This document shows, piece by piece, positions 35,245 to 43,727 of a stretch of DNA of 64,000 nucleotides. Position numbers and translations under genes: made by a program. The stretch is from positions 124,001-188,000 of the forward strand of contig NZ_JABANC010000002.1 in the NCBI RefSeq assembly GCF_012931685.1, written 5' to 3'. Numbering within the stretch: position 1 is the first letter of the stretch; each line of letters opens with the position of its first letter. The notes below the pieces were generated by a model that saw only the letters and a list, made by a program, of their open reading frames with translations, searched no databases and was not told the origin of the DNA. The DNA is from Hanstruepera ponticola (lineage in GTDB: Bacteria; Bacteroidota; Bacteroidia; Flavobacteriales; Flavobacteriaceae).

Positions 35245-37215
35245 TTATTCTATATCTTCTCCCATTGACCATTTTAATGGTGTGTTAGCATTTGCAGGAG
35301 ATACGCGAATATAACCTTGCATCTCTTGGTGTAATGCTGAACAGAAATCTGTACAATAGAATGGCCATACACCAACTTTTGTTGGCTCCCAAACCGATGT
35401 TTTAGTTTGCCCTGGCATAATCAATAATTCAGAGGTGTTTTGACCTATTACAGCAAATCCGTGTGGTACATCAAAATCTTGTTCTAAATTAGTTACGTGG
35501 AAATATACTTTATCACCAACTTTTATACCTTCAATATTATCTGGTGAAAAGTGACTACGAATGGTTGTCATATAGATATGTACATTATTACCATCTCTAA
35601 CAACTTTTGTATCATCATCAGAAAATGCAGCGTAAGGATGCTTGTTATCCTCTAAATCATATATTTTTTGAGAACGTTCTTTAATAAGGTCAGCTTTCAT
35701 AGCTGCAGCATAATGTGGCTCGCCATGTGTTGGGAAATCTAATAACAATTCCATTTTATCTCCCGAAATATCATACAATTGTGCACTATGCTCCAATTCT
35801 GGACCTGTTGGTAAATAACGATCCTTTGTGATTTTATTCATAGCAAACATATATTTCCCTTGTGGCTTTCTAGAGTTACCACCTGGAATAGTTAAATGTC
35901 CTACAGAATAATACGTTGGCTGTCTATCTAAAACCTCCCATGTACCTAATTTCCACTTCACTACTTCCGAAGAAATAAAGAACGTAGTATAAGCATTTCC
36001 ATTAGCATCAAATTCAGTATGTAATGGGCCTAAACCAGCCTGCTCTACAACACCAGCTAATACATCTTCAAAATTTAAAATTGGAATACCATAAGCATCT
36101 CCAGCAAACTTTTTGTCCTCAATTGCTGCCAACATATTTTTAAATGAGTGTACCGTTAAATTTGCCGATAACTTACCATTTCCAATAATGTATTCACCTG
36201 AAGGATCAACATCACAACCGTGAGGCGATTTAGGTGTTGGTAATAAATATACCGCTCCTGGTACTTCTGATGGATTAACCACAAGCACCTCTTTTTTCAT
36301 TGTAGAAGTAGCTGTATGCGTGGCCTCATCATATACATTATGAGCATATTCAGCAGGCATCATAGTACCACCACCATTATTCACATATTCTTCAATTTTC
36401 TTCCAGTTAATAGCAGCAATAAAATCTTTATCATTTTGTGACGCATTAACTTCTAACAAGGTACTAGCCTCTTCTGTATTATAGGTTGAGAAAAAGAACC
36501 AACCGTGAGATGCACCACGACCTGGATGCGCTAAATCATAATTAAAACCAGGCATTAAAACTTGGAATTTAATATCCATATGGCCATGTTCTGGCTCTAC
36601 ACTAATAAATGATAAGGCTCCTTGAAAGTTTCCTTTGTAGTCTTTAATTGGCATATCGCGTTGAGGAACTGGAACAGAAAAACGGGTTCCTGCTACTACA
36701 TACTCAGTGTTTTCAGTTACAAAAGAGGAACTGTGATTACCAGCACTGTTAGGCACCTCAATAATCTCGGTAGTCTCAAATGTTTTTAAATCTATTTTCG
36801 CAATTCTTGGCGTGTTGTTTTCATTAATAAAAATGAAACGACCATCAATCTCTCCATTGGTTTGAGAAATATCTGGATGGTGTGAATCTCCCCAAGGAAT
36901 AAAACCGTGAGAGGTGTTTAACATAGGTTTTGTTTCTTCAGAATAACCATACCCTGACGTTGGAAATTGAGAAAACACAGGGATTTCTTTAAACATACGC
37001 CCTGATGGTAATCCGTAAACGGTTAAGTTACCGCTATAACCTCCTGAAATAAAAGCATAAAATTCATCATGTTCTCCAGGTGCTACATACACCTTTTCTG
37101 CAACATTACTAGATAAAGCTCCAGATTTTGCATTTGATTTTTTGGTGTCGTCACAACTTGTAAATGCTATAAGAACAGTTACAAGCGCAGCTACTGATTT
37201 TAAAATATTCTTCAT
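35245..37215 (-). CDS. nosZ: Nitrous-oxide reductase, clade II (Sec-exported lipoprotein)
   Basis: The enzyme has 656 residues and reduces N2O to N2. The N-terminus (MKNILKSVAALVTVLIAFTSC) is a Sec signal with lipobox and lacks the twin-arginine motif of clade I. The seven-bladed propeller provides CuZ histidines (DSHHPDIS, ASHGWFF, EYAHNVY, KSPHGCDV, EHSAQ, GEPHYAA). The C-terminal cupredoxin has the CuA site C621-x3-C625-x3-H629-x2-M632. All key ligands are present, so it should be active. It is the third gene of the operon. Confidence 0.96.
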   Translation of the reverse strand: MKNILKSVAALVTVLIAFTSCDDTKKSNAKSGALSSNVAEKVYVAPGEHDEFYAFISGGYSGNLTVYGLPSGRMFKEIPVFSQFPTSGYGYSEETKPMLNTSHGFIPWGDSHHPDISQTNGEIDGRFIFINENNTPRIAKIDLKTFETTEIIEVPNSAGNHSSSFVTENTEYVVAGTRFSVPVPQRDMPIKDYKGNFQGALSFISVEPEHGHMDIKFQVLMPGFNYDLAHPGRGASHGWFFFSTYNTEEASTLLEVNASQNDKDFIAAINWKKIEEYVNNGGGTMMPAEYAHNVYDEATHTATSTMKKEVLVVNPSEVPGAVYLLPTPKSPHGCDVDPSGEYIIGNGKLSANLTVHSFKNMLAAIEDKKFAGDAYGIPILNFEDVLAGVVEQAGLGPLHTEFDANGNAYTTFFISSEVVKWKLGTWEVLDRQPTYYSVGHLTIPGGNSRKPQGKYMFAMNKITKDRYLPTGPELEHSAQLYDISGDKMELLLDFPTHGEPHYAAAMKADLIKERSQKIYDLEDNKHPYAAFSDDDTKVVRDGNNVHIYMTTIRSHFSPDNIEGIKVGDKVYFHVTNLEQDFDVPHGFAVIGQNTSELLIMPGQTKTSVWEPTKVGVWPFYCTDFCSALHQEMQGYIRVSPANANTPLKWSMGEDIE

Positions 37216-37242
37216 TGTTTATTTATTAATTGAGTTAGTGAT

Positions 37243-37824
37243 TTATTTTTCTTCTGTTGGTGGTAATAATACCTTATCAACCACATGTACAATACCATTA
37301 CCAGCTTTCACACTTGCAATAATGTTAGCGCCTCCAATTACTGGTTTACCATCAACAACCTCAACTTGAACGTATTGATTGTTGGCTTGACCTAGTTTTG
37401 GAAGTTTAGTAAGAATAGATGTACTTAAATTACCAGGTGTTACATGATACTTTAAAATGTTAGCCAGAACTTCTTTATTTTCTGGTTTAAGTAGATCGTC
37501 AATAGTACCCTCTGGTAAAGCTGCAAAAGCTGCATCAGTTGGTGCAAAAACGGTAAGTGGACCAACATTAACCAAGGCATTCTCTACTTGCGCAGCTTGT
37601 ACGGCTGCTACTAGTGTCTTGTGATCTGGTGAACCAATGGCAATTTGCAAGCAATTGGGCGTGGCTTCATCATCTTCAATAAAAGCTTGTCCAGAGCGTT
37701 CAGTTGTTGTTTTTTCAGTTTCTGTAACTGTACTAGTCGTTGAGGCTTCCTGATTCTCGTTTTTACATGCGAAAAGTAAACTTACACATGCCAAAACAAA
37801 AAATAACTGTTTAAATGTATTCAT
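37243..37824 (-). CDS. Fasciclin (FAS1) domain lipoprotein in the nos operon
   Basis: The protein has 193 residues, a lipobox (LLFACKNE), a Thr/Glu-rich linker and one FAS1 domain with LTVFAPTDAAFAALPEGT and a C-terminal NGIVHVVDKVLLP strand, which are the two hallmark FAS1 segments. FAS1 domains mediate adhesion or protein contacts. It sits six bases after the cytochrome c gene and 27 bases before nosZ, so it belongs to the same transcript; a role as scaffold for NosZ or its electron donor is inferred. Confidence 0.88.
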   Translation of the reverse strand: MNTFKQLFFVLACVSLLFACKNENQEASTTSTVTETEKTTTERSGQAFIEDDEATPNCLQIAIGSPDHKTLVAAVQAAQVENALVNVGPLTVFAPTDAAFAALPEGTIDDLLKPENKEVLANILKYHVTPGNLSTSILTKLPKLGQANNQYVQVEVVDGKPVIGGANIIASVKAGNGIVHVVDKVLLPPTEEK

Positions 37825-37830
37825 AATGTA

Positions 37831-38334
37831 TTATTTTAGTGTTCTAAAGTATTCTAATACGGCTCTAGCATCTTCTTCTGAAAGATTCTGGTTTGCCATT
37901 GGCGAACCATTAAACTCTATCAATAAGTCCTTTGCTAATGGATCATTTTTAACCATCTCTTCTGGATTCAAAATCATGTTCATAACCCATTCAGGAGTTC
38001 TACGTTCTAATATGCCTGTAGGTGCAGGACCAATAAATTTTTTGTCTGGTCTGTGACATGCGGTACACATTTTCTTGAATACATCTTCACCATGGGTAGC
38101 CATTGACTGATCAATATCGGCTGCAAGATCAACTGAAGTAATTGGACCAACGCCTTTATTAGTAAGATCTACACGTTTTGATGCTGGAACTTTTTCTTCT
38201 TTTTTAGTGACGGTTTCAGTTTTAGTTGATTTCTTTTCGTAAGAAAATTTTTCTTCTTTTTTTTCTTCTTTACCACCACAGCTAATAACTAGTAGGACAA
38301 ATAATAGGGTCATTAATTTTAGTGTTGTTTTCAT
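37831..38334 (-). CDS. Mono-heme cytochrome c lipoprotein, probable electron donor to NosZ
   Basis: The protein has 167 residues, a lipobox (LVISCGGK), a long Lys/Glu/Thr linker (20-60) and one class I cytochrome c domain with CTACH near residue 91 and a Met ligand in NGSPMANQNLS. The NosR route is absent here, as in many clade II systems, so this cytochrome is the likely electron carrier to NosZ. It is the first gene behind the nos promoter. Confidence 0.9.
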   Translation of the reverse strand: MKTTLKLMTLLFVLLVISCGGKEEKKEEKFSYEKKSTKTETVTKKEEKVPASKRVDLTNKGVGPITSVDLAADIDQSMATHGEDVFKKMCTACHRPDKKFIGPAPTGILERRTPEWVMNMILNPEEMVKNDPLAKDLLIEFNGSPMANQNLSEEDARAVLEYFRTLK

Positions 38335-38354
38335 GTTATTTATAATTTGTACAA

Positions 38355-38397
38355 CAAAACTAAATACTAAAAAGCTTTAAAAACATGACAAAAATCA
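38355..38397 (-). promoter_or_regulatory. FNR-type promoter of the nos operon
   Basis: TGACAAAAATCA at 38386-38397, the same 12 bases as at ccoI and with the same ACATGAC start, lies 23 bases before TAGTTTTG (38362-38355 on the minus strand), a perfect -7 element. The first ATG is 20 bases later. The box centre would be about 42 bases before the transcription start. A second palindrome lies directly upstream. Confidence 0.87.
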
Positions 38398-38398
38398 T

Positions 38399-38423
38399 AT
38401 TTCGGATATTTTTATCCTATTTA
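38399..38423. promoter_or_regulatory. Putative NO-responsive palindrome upstream of the nos promoter
   Basis: On the minus strand this reads TAAATAGGATA-N4-TATCCGAAAT with AAAA in the centre, the same as the ric leader site apart from the central four bases. Its centre lies 19 bases upstream of the FNR box centre and about 62 bases before the expected start, a place suited to an activator rather than a repressor. Confidence 0.77.
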
Positions 38424-38470
38424 AAAATTGTAACTACAAATACTACTGATAATAAGCACTCTGGCACAAA

Positions 38471-38500
38471 AAAAAATCAAGCTTAAGGCTTGATTTTTTT
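38471..38500 (-). terminator. Terminator of the universal stress gene
   Basis: AAAAAATCAAGC and GCTTGATTTTTT form a perfect 12-base stem with a 5-base loop; both strands have A/T runs at the outside. It lies 17 bases after the end of the minus-strand usp gene and keeps its transcription out of the nos promoter. Confidence 0.85.
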
Positions 38501-38517
38501 ATGATATTTATCTGAAT

Positions 38518-39351
38518 TTATATTTTAAATGTCATCACAGGAAGTGTTGAATGATTGGCAATATCTTCTGATATACTCCCTTCAAAGAAATGCGCTAGAC
38601 CTTTTCTACCATGTGTAGCAATAGCTATCAAATCGGCTCCTACCAAATTAGAGAAATTGGTAATACCCTTCTCTACCGTATAATCACTTACATAAGTTAC
38701 GTTAGATAAATTATCTAAATTACCATCGGCTTTCTTTAAAAAGCTAACAACCTTGCCCTCCATTTCGGCAGTGCTTCTGAAATTTTCACTTGGTAAATTA
38801 ACATAGATCATATGCATTTTTGATTGTAAGCTTTCAAACATGTTTTTAGCGTTTATGTAGGCTGAAACAGATTCTTCAGAAAAATCACAAGCAAAAACAA
38901 CATTATCAAACTCTGTTAATATAGGATTGTGTTTAATAACCAAAACAGGTACTTCTGAATACCTCACAACTTTCTCGGTGTTTGAACCTATAAAAAATTC
39001 TTTAATACCACTGGTACCATGAGAACCCATAACCACCAAATCGGCACCTTGTTCTTTAGCAACCTCATTTACTTCACTAAATACTTTAAAGTGCTTCACA
39101 ATAGGTGTTACTTTTAAGCCTTCTAAATAGTCTTTATCTAAAAATTCGTTAAATCGTTTTTCTGCCAATTTTAAGAAAAAGACCGTTTCCATTTGCATCT
39201 CATTCTCGCCTTTAGTTAATATGGCTTCAGACATTTCCAACATGTGTAAGGCTAAAATCTCGGCATTGTTTTTTTTGGCAAGCATGGCAGCCGTTTCTAA
39301 TGCGTAATCTGAATATTCAGAAAAATCTATAGGGACTATTATTTTTTTCAT
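38518..39351 (-). CDS. Universal stress protein with two UspA domains
   Basis: The protein has 277 residues from the chosen ATG (MKKIIVPIDFSEYSDYAL). Two tandem UspA folds are visible: the first ends with the nucleotide motif GSHGTSGIKEFFIGSNTEKVVRYSEVPVLV, the second with ATHGRKGLAHFFEGSISEDIANHSTLPVM. Both keep the G-x2-G-x9-G(S/T) ATP-binding pattern. The ORF could begin eight codons earlier, but the residues there do not belong to the fold. Usp proteins of this type are often induced under low oxygen, which fits the neighbours, but I see no FNR box here. Confidence 0.9.
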   Translation of the reverse strand: MKKIIVPIDFSEYSDYALETAAMLAKKNNAEILALHMLEMSEAILTKGENEMQMETVFFLKLAEKRFNEFLDKDYLEGLKVTPIVKHFKVFSEVNEVAKEQGADLVVMGSHGTSGIKEFFIGSNTEKVVRYSEVPVLVIKHNPILTEFDNVVFACDFSEESVSAYINAKNMFESLQSKMHMIYVNLPSENFRSTAEMEGKVVSFLKKADGNLDNLSNVTYVSDYTVEKGITNFSNLVGADLIAIATHGRKGLAHFFEGSISEDIANHSTLPVMTFKI

Positions 39352-39449
39352 GGTTTCTAATTTTAAGTTAAACAAATACTACTATAATTTACGATATTTT
39401 TTACAGAACCTTTCTTATTATCAATGCTTTAATCTTTTATTAACATGCG

Positions 39450-40814
39450 TTAAACAGTCATTGAAAATAATTGTTTTTCTGGCTGCTGGCGCTGTAAAAG
39501 CAGGTCAAATGCCATACAAACATTCCGTACAAAGGGCTTTCCTTTTTCTGTTACTTGTAATGATTTTGATTCTATATCAACCAAACCATCAGTTTCCATT
39601 TCTTTTAATTTTATTAATACATCAGGTAAATCATAAAATCTCATTTGGTCATTATCCCAAGTTGTTTCAAAATGACACATTAAGTTTAATATGTGGGTTC
39701 TAATAATTAAATCTTCAGAATTTAAAATATGACCTCTATAAACAGGAATTTGATTTTTATCCAATAGGTTGTAATATGATTTTATATCCTTTACATTTTG
39801 AGCAAAGCCATACCAACTGTCACTAATGGACGACACACCTAAACCAATCATCATTTGTGTTTTGGAAGCTGTATAACCCATAAAATTGCGATGCAATGAT
39901 CTGGACAACATGGCTTTATAGAGCGTGTCTGTCTCTAATGCAAAATGATCCATACCTATTTCATGATAACCTAAATCAGCCAACAATTGCTTGCCTAATT
40001 CATATTGTTCACGTTTGGTTGCAGGTTTTGGCAAATCGGCTTCACTAAAACCGCGTTGACCATTTCCTTTTATCCAAGGTACGTGTGCATAACTATAAAA
40101 AGCAATGCGATCAGGTTTTAATAATTTGGTTTTTGTAATCGTTTCCTGTACATGATTAATCGTTTGAAAGGGTAATCCAAAAATAATATCATGACCAATT
40201 GATGTATAACCAATCTCTCTAGCGGCTTCTGTTACAAATTGCACATTTTCAAAAGGTTGAATACGATGGATAGCTTTTTGAACGCTTAAATTATAATCCT
40301 GCACACCAAAACTTACACGTCTAAAGCCAAGATTGTAAAGCGTTTGTAAATGCTCTCGAGTTGTATTATTAGGGTGACCTTCAAAACTAAACTCATGATT
40401 CTGGGCAACCTGACTTTTAGATAGAATACCTTCTATCAATCTTTTTAAGTTATCTGGCGAGAAAAAAGTAGGGGTACCGCCTCCTAAATGTAATTCTTTA
40501 ATTAGGGGCTTACCTTCAAATTTTTCACAGTATAAATCCCATTCCTTGAGCACATAGGAAATGTATGGCGACTCTACTTCATGACGTTTAGTTATACGCT
40601 TATTGCAGCCACAAAACGTACACAAACTTTCACAAAATGGTAAATGAATGTACAAACTAATACCTTCATCATGATTACTTTCTTTAAATGACGTTTGTAC
40701 AGTATGCAACCATTTTGATTGAGAAAACGTTGCGCTATCCCAATACGGTACGGTTGGGTAACTCGTGTAACGAGGTCCTGCTATATTATATTTATTTATC
40801 AACTTGCTTGACAT
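39450..40814 (-). CDS. hemN: Oxygen-independent coproporphyrinogen III oxidase
   Basis: This radical SAM enzyme of 454 residues makes protoporphyrinogen precursors for heme without oxygen. Cluster ligands are C61-x3-C65-x2-C68 followed by G-C70 (FCESLCTFCGC), as in true HemN. RYTSYPTVPYW at the start and HLGGGTPTFF after the cluster are also diagnostic. I start at ATG 40814 because an FNR-type promoter whose -7 element lies at 40833-40840 excludes the longer frame beginning at 40859. It supplies heme for cbb3 oxidase and cytochromes under low oxygen. Confidence 0.93.
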   Translation of the reverse strand: MSSKLINKYNIAGPRYTSYPTVPYWDSATFSQSKWLHTVQTSFKESNHDEGISLYIHLPFCESLCTFCGCNKRITKRHEVESPYISYVLKEWDLYCEKFEGKPLIKELHLGGGTPTFFSPDNLKRLIEGILSKSQVAQNHEFSFEGHPNNTTREHLQTLYNLGFRRVSFGVQDYNLSVQKAIHRIQPFENVQFVTEAAREIGYTSIGHDIIFGLPFQTINHVQETITKTKLLKPDRIAFYSYAHVPWIKGNGQRGFSEADLPKPATKREQYELGKQLLADLGYHEIGMDHFALETDTLYKAMLSRSLHRNFMGYTASKTQMMIGLGVSSISDSWYGFAQNVKDIKSYYNLLDKNQIPVYRGHILNSEDLIIRTHILNLMCHFETTWDNDQMRFYDLPDVLIKLKEMETDGLVDIESKSLQVTEKGKPFVRNVCMAFDLLLQRQQPEKQLFSMTV

Positions 40815-40832
40815 ACCTTTTGTAATATGGCT

Positions 40833-40875
40833 CAAAATTATTGCGAATGCGTTAAACATAATATGATAATTATCA
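40833..40875 (-). promoter_or_regulatory. FNR-type promoter of hemN
   Basis: TGATAATTATCA at 40864-40875 is a perfect palindrome of the TGAY-N4-RTCA type. On the minus strand, 23 bases later, comes TAATTTTG (40840-40833), a perfect -7 element, 18 bases before the hemN ATG at 40814. Confidence 0.85.
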
Positions 40876-40951
40876 TATTCTTACCTATACATATTTTATT
40901 ATGATTTAAATAATATGTAATTTTATAGTAACTAAAACGAAATTAAACATC

Positions 40952-41551
40952 ATGAAGAAAATAAGTTTATTACTTACACTATGTATTCTTGTTACTGTTT
41001 TTGCTTGTAAGAAGGATAAAAAGGAAAACACAGAAATGGAAACAACTGAAACAACAGAAATAGAAGAACCAGCTGTGATTGAGACCAAAACTGAAGAAGT
41101 TGAAAAAATAAAAGTGGCATTAAGTCCAAAAAGCGGTAGTAATGTAACTGGTAATGCTGTATTTAGGCAAGAGAATGGTCAGGTTACTTTTACCGCTATC
41201 ATGTCTGGTTTAGAGCCAGGAACACATGCTATTCATCTGCATGAAACAGCTGATTGTTCGGCTGATGATGGTACTTCAGCAGGTGGTCATTGGAACCCTA
41301 CGGGACAACCACATGGAAAATGGGGTGATGCTGCAGGTTATCACAAAGGCGATATAGGCAATTTTAATGCTGATGAAAAAGGTAATGGAACCATTACCAT
41401 AACTACTGATCAATGGTGCATTGGTTGTGGTGATCCTGCAAAAGATGTATTGGGCAAAGCCATTATTGTACATAAAGGTGCCGATGATTTTACCTCGCAA
41501 CCTTCTGGAGCCGCTGGTGCTCGTGTAAGTTGTGCAGGTGTTATTGAATAA
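40952..41551 (+). CDS. sodC: Cu/Zn superoxide dismutase lipoprotein
   Basis: The protein has 199 residues: a lipobox (VTVFACKK), a Thr/Glu-rich linker and a SodC domain (about 50-199) with metal ligands in HAIHLHETADC, GGHWNPTGQPHG, GYHKGDIGNF and AIIVHKGADDF and the conserved disulfide cysteines. It removes superoxide in the periplasm. It is divergent from hemN; I see no clear box of its own. Confidence 0.94.
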   Translation: MKKISLLLTLCILVTVFACKKDKKENTEMETTETTEIEEPAVIETKTEEVEKIKVALSPKSGSNVTGNAVFRQENGQVTFTAIMSGLEPGTHAIHLHETADCSADDGTSAGGHWNPTGQPHGKWGDAAGYHKGDIGNFNADEKGNGTITITTDQWCIGCGDPAKDVLGKAIIVHKGADDFTSQPSGAAGARVSCAGVIE

Positions 41552-41573
41552 CTATCTCACAAAACAAATTTGT

Positions 41574-41597
41574 AAAAGCTGCCTGGTGCAGCTTTTT
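41574..41597 (+). terminator. Rho-independent terminator after sodC
   Basis: AAAAGCTGC pairs with GCAGCTTTT around a five-base loop and is followed by further T residues, 22 bases after the sodC stop. Confidence 0.85.
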
Positions 41598-41640
41598 TTA
41601 TTGCTAATTATTGACTACTTTGGTGAAAAATAAACACTAC

Positions 41641-42174
41641 ATGCAATTAGAGCTTCTGGTTTCAAAGTTTCAAAACAAAGATGAAAAAGCTTTTGAAGCA
41701 CTTTATAATATGTATAGTGACAGTATGCATGGCGTTATTTATAACATTGTTCGAGATCATGATATTGCCGAAGAAGTGATGCAAGACGTGTTTATTAAAG
41801 CCTGGCATAATGCCAGTAGTTATTCATCTAAAAAAGGCCGATTTTTTACCTGGCTTATAAACATTGCCAGAAATGCCGCTATAGATAAAACACGGTCTAA
41901 AACCTTTAAAAATTCTAAAAAAAACCTTCATGCCGATTTTTTCGTAGATATACTTGAGAACCATGAAAACCTAAACAGCCAAACCGATGCCATTGGCATT
42001 AAAAAATTTGTAAAAAAGTTAGCCAAAAAATGCATTGAAGTCATTGAGCTGTTATACTTTAAAGGATATACGCAAAAAGAAGCTTCAGAAACTTTAGAAA
42101 TGCCTATTGGCACTATAAAAACACGCAATAGAAATTGTATTAACGAATTGCGAAATATGTTGGATGTAACCTAA
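41641..42174 (+). CDS. ECF RNA polymerase sigma factor
   Basis: The protein has 177 residues. Region 2 (FEALYNMYSDSMHGVIYNIVRDHDIAEEVMQDVFIKAWHN) and region 4 (GYTQKEASETLEMPIGTIKTRNRNCINELRNML) are clear. I start at ATG 41641; the TTG at 41611 lies close behind the sodC terminator. Its stop overlaps the start of an anti-sigma gene (TAATG), the usual pairing with an RskA-like regulator (SigK group). Target promoters are not visible. Confidence 0.92.
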   Translation: MQLELLVSKFQNKDEKAFEALYNMYSDSMHGVIYNIVRDHDIAEEVMQDVFIKAWHNASSYSSKKGRFFTWLINIARNAAIDKTRSKTFKNSKKNLHADFFVDILENHENLNSQTDAIGIKKFVKKLAKKCIEVIELLYFKGYTQKEASETLEMPIGTIKTRNRNCINELRNMLDVT

Positions 42175-43004
42175 TGACGAATAAAGAATACATAGAATCT
42201 GGAATTTTAGAGCTTTATGTAGCTGGTGCACTTTCTGAAGAAGAAAACGAAGCCGTGTATCAAAAGCTTTTAGAAAATCCAGATATTTTAGATGAAGTTT
42301 TAAAAATTGAAGCGGCTATTATTAAGCTAACAGCTGCCGCAAGACCATCGGATTCTAAACATATATTTACTGCTGTTAAAGAAGCATTAGGTTTGAGTAA
42401 AACAGAACCTAAAGTTATTCCGCTACCTGGAAAACCAAAAACCAATTGGTTTGCCTATACAGGTTGGGCAGCATCGGTATTACTGGCTGGTGGCCTCATC
42501 TGGTTATTGAACCAAAATAGTGCCTTACAATCTGAAATAAATACGGTTGAAACTGAAATTAATAAGCAGCTTATAGACAACCAACTTCTGGAAGAACAAA
42601 TAAGCAGAGCCAACGCAAGTTTGGAAGAAGCCAACAAACTACTTTCAGTAATACGTGATAAAGATATCATAGCCGTGCCTTTAGCCGGACAAGCTGTGTA
42701 TCCGGAAGCCTATGCCAAGGTATATTGGGATAAAAAGACTAATAACATTTACCTGGACGCCCAAGGCTTACCAGAACCTCCACGAGGCAAGGTGTATCAG
42801 GTTTGGTCTTTAACATTAAGCCCACTCACGCCTACTAGTTTAGGAACTATTGACAACTTTGCTACGGATGACAACAAAGTATTTACTATTAGCAATGCCA
42901 ATGCTTCTGAAGCCTTTGGTATTACACTAGAACCTGCAGGTGGTAGCGAAACGCCGACTATGGAACAACTGTACACATTAGGAGCTGTAGCCAGTACACC
43001 ATAA
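42174..43004 (+). CDS. Anti-sigma-K factor RskA-family protein
   Basis: The protein has 276 residues: an N-terminal cytoplasmic anti-sigma domain (ILELYVAGALSEEENEAVYQKL), one membrane helix (about 85-105, WFAYTGWAASVLLAGGLIWLL), a coiled-coil stretch (110-160) and a C-terminal RskA domain (ALAGQAVYPEAYAKVYWD, LPEPPRGKVYQVWSLTLSP, FGITLEPAGGSETPT). It shares one base with the sigma gene and presumably holds that sigma factor at the membrane until a redox or envelope signal is received. Confidence 0.9.
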   Translation: MTNKEYIESGILELYVAGALSEEENEAVYQKLLENPDILDEVLKIEAAIIKLTAAARPSDSKHIFTAVKEALGLSKTEPKVIPLPGKPKTNWFAYTGWAASVLLAGGLIWLLNQNSALQSEINTVETEINKQLIDNQLLEEQISRANASLEEANKLLSVIRDKDIIAVPLAGQAVYPEAYAKVYWDKKTNNIYLDAQGLPEPPRGKVYQVWSLTLSPLTPTSLGTIDNFATDDNKVFTISNANASEAFGITLEPAGGSETPTMEQLYTLGAVASTP

Positions 43005-43214
43005 ACTAGGACACATATCACAAACTACTGATTTTAGATTGTTATGAAAATACGCTGTTGATAATTTACGGTTTAGTTTTTAATGACCAAGGGCATTAAA
43101 TAGTAAAGAAAAGTATTAACCCATTTTATTTATATGGAAAAACATTTGCTAAATAGATGCTTTAACGCGTAACAATATATATAAAGACGTCAGCAAAAAT
43201 TTAATACCAATCTT

Positions 43215-43727
43215 ATGAACAAAATCATTCTTACATCAATCAGCGTATTTTTTGCTTTCAATTCAATTTTAGGGCAAACTACTAAAGAAGAGTATGCAAA
43301 AGACGTAATATCAGTAGATGCAATCATAAATGCATATTATGATGTTGTTTCAGGTTCGAGTAGTGAGCCTTGGGAATTTGAGCGAGATAAATATATTCAT
43401 TCGGAAAATGCTGTTATAACAAGACTAGACGAAAATGGGAAAGCAGAATCACATACTCTTGAAGCGGAATATATACCAATTGGATTATCACCTAAAGAGG
43501 ATTTTTACGAAAAGGAACTTAAAAGAATAGTAAGTAAGTATGGAAATATTGCTCAGGTTTGGAGTGCTTTTGAAATCCGAACTGACCCAAAAACGGAATC
43601 TAATATTAGAGGACTGAATAGTATCCAACTACATTATGAAAATGGAAGATGGTTTATTGACAGTTGGACTTGTGAAATGGAATCTGAAAAGAACAATATA
43701 GTTTTTGAATTTTTGAATAAGGAATGA
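43215..43727 (+). CDS. Secreted NTF2/SnoaL-like protein of unknown function
   Basis: The protein has 170 residues, a signal peptide ending ILGQT, and a cone-like NTF2 fold suggested by VDAIINAYYDVVSGSSSEPWEFERDKYIHSENAV and the C-terminal NSIQLHYENGRWFIDSWTCE. Such domains occur in enzymes and as scavengers; no active site can be named. It stands alone, with gaps of about 200 bases on each side in which I see no gene. Confidence 0.7.
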   Translation: MNKIILTSISVFFAFNSILGQTTKEEYAKDVISVDAIINAYYDVVSGSSSEPWEFERDKYIHSENAVITRLDENGKAESHTLEAEYIPIGLSPKEDFYEKELKRIVSKYGNIAQVWSAFEIRTDPKTESNIRGLNSIQLHYENGRWFIDSWTCEMESEKNNIVFEFLNKE

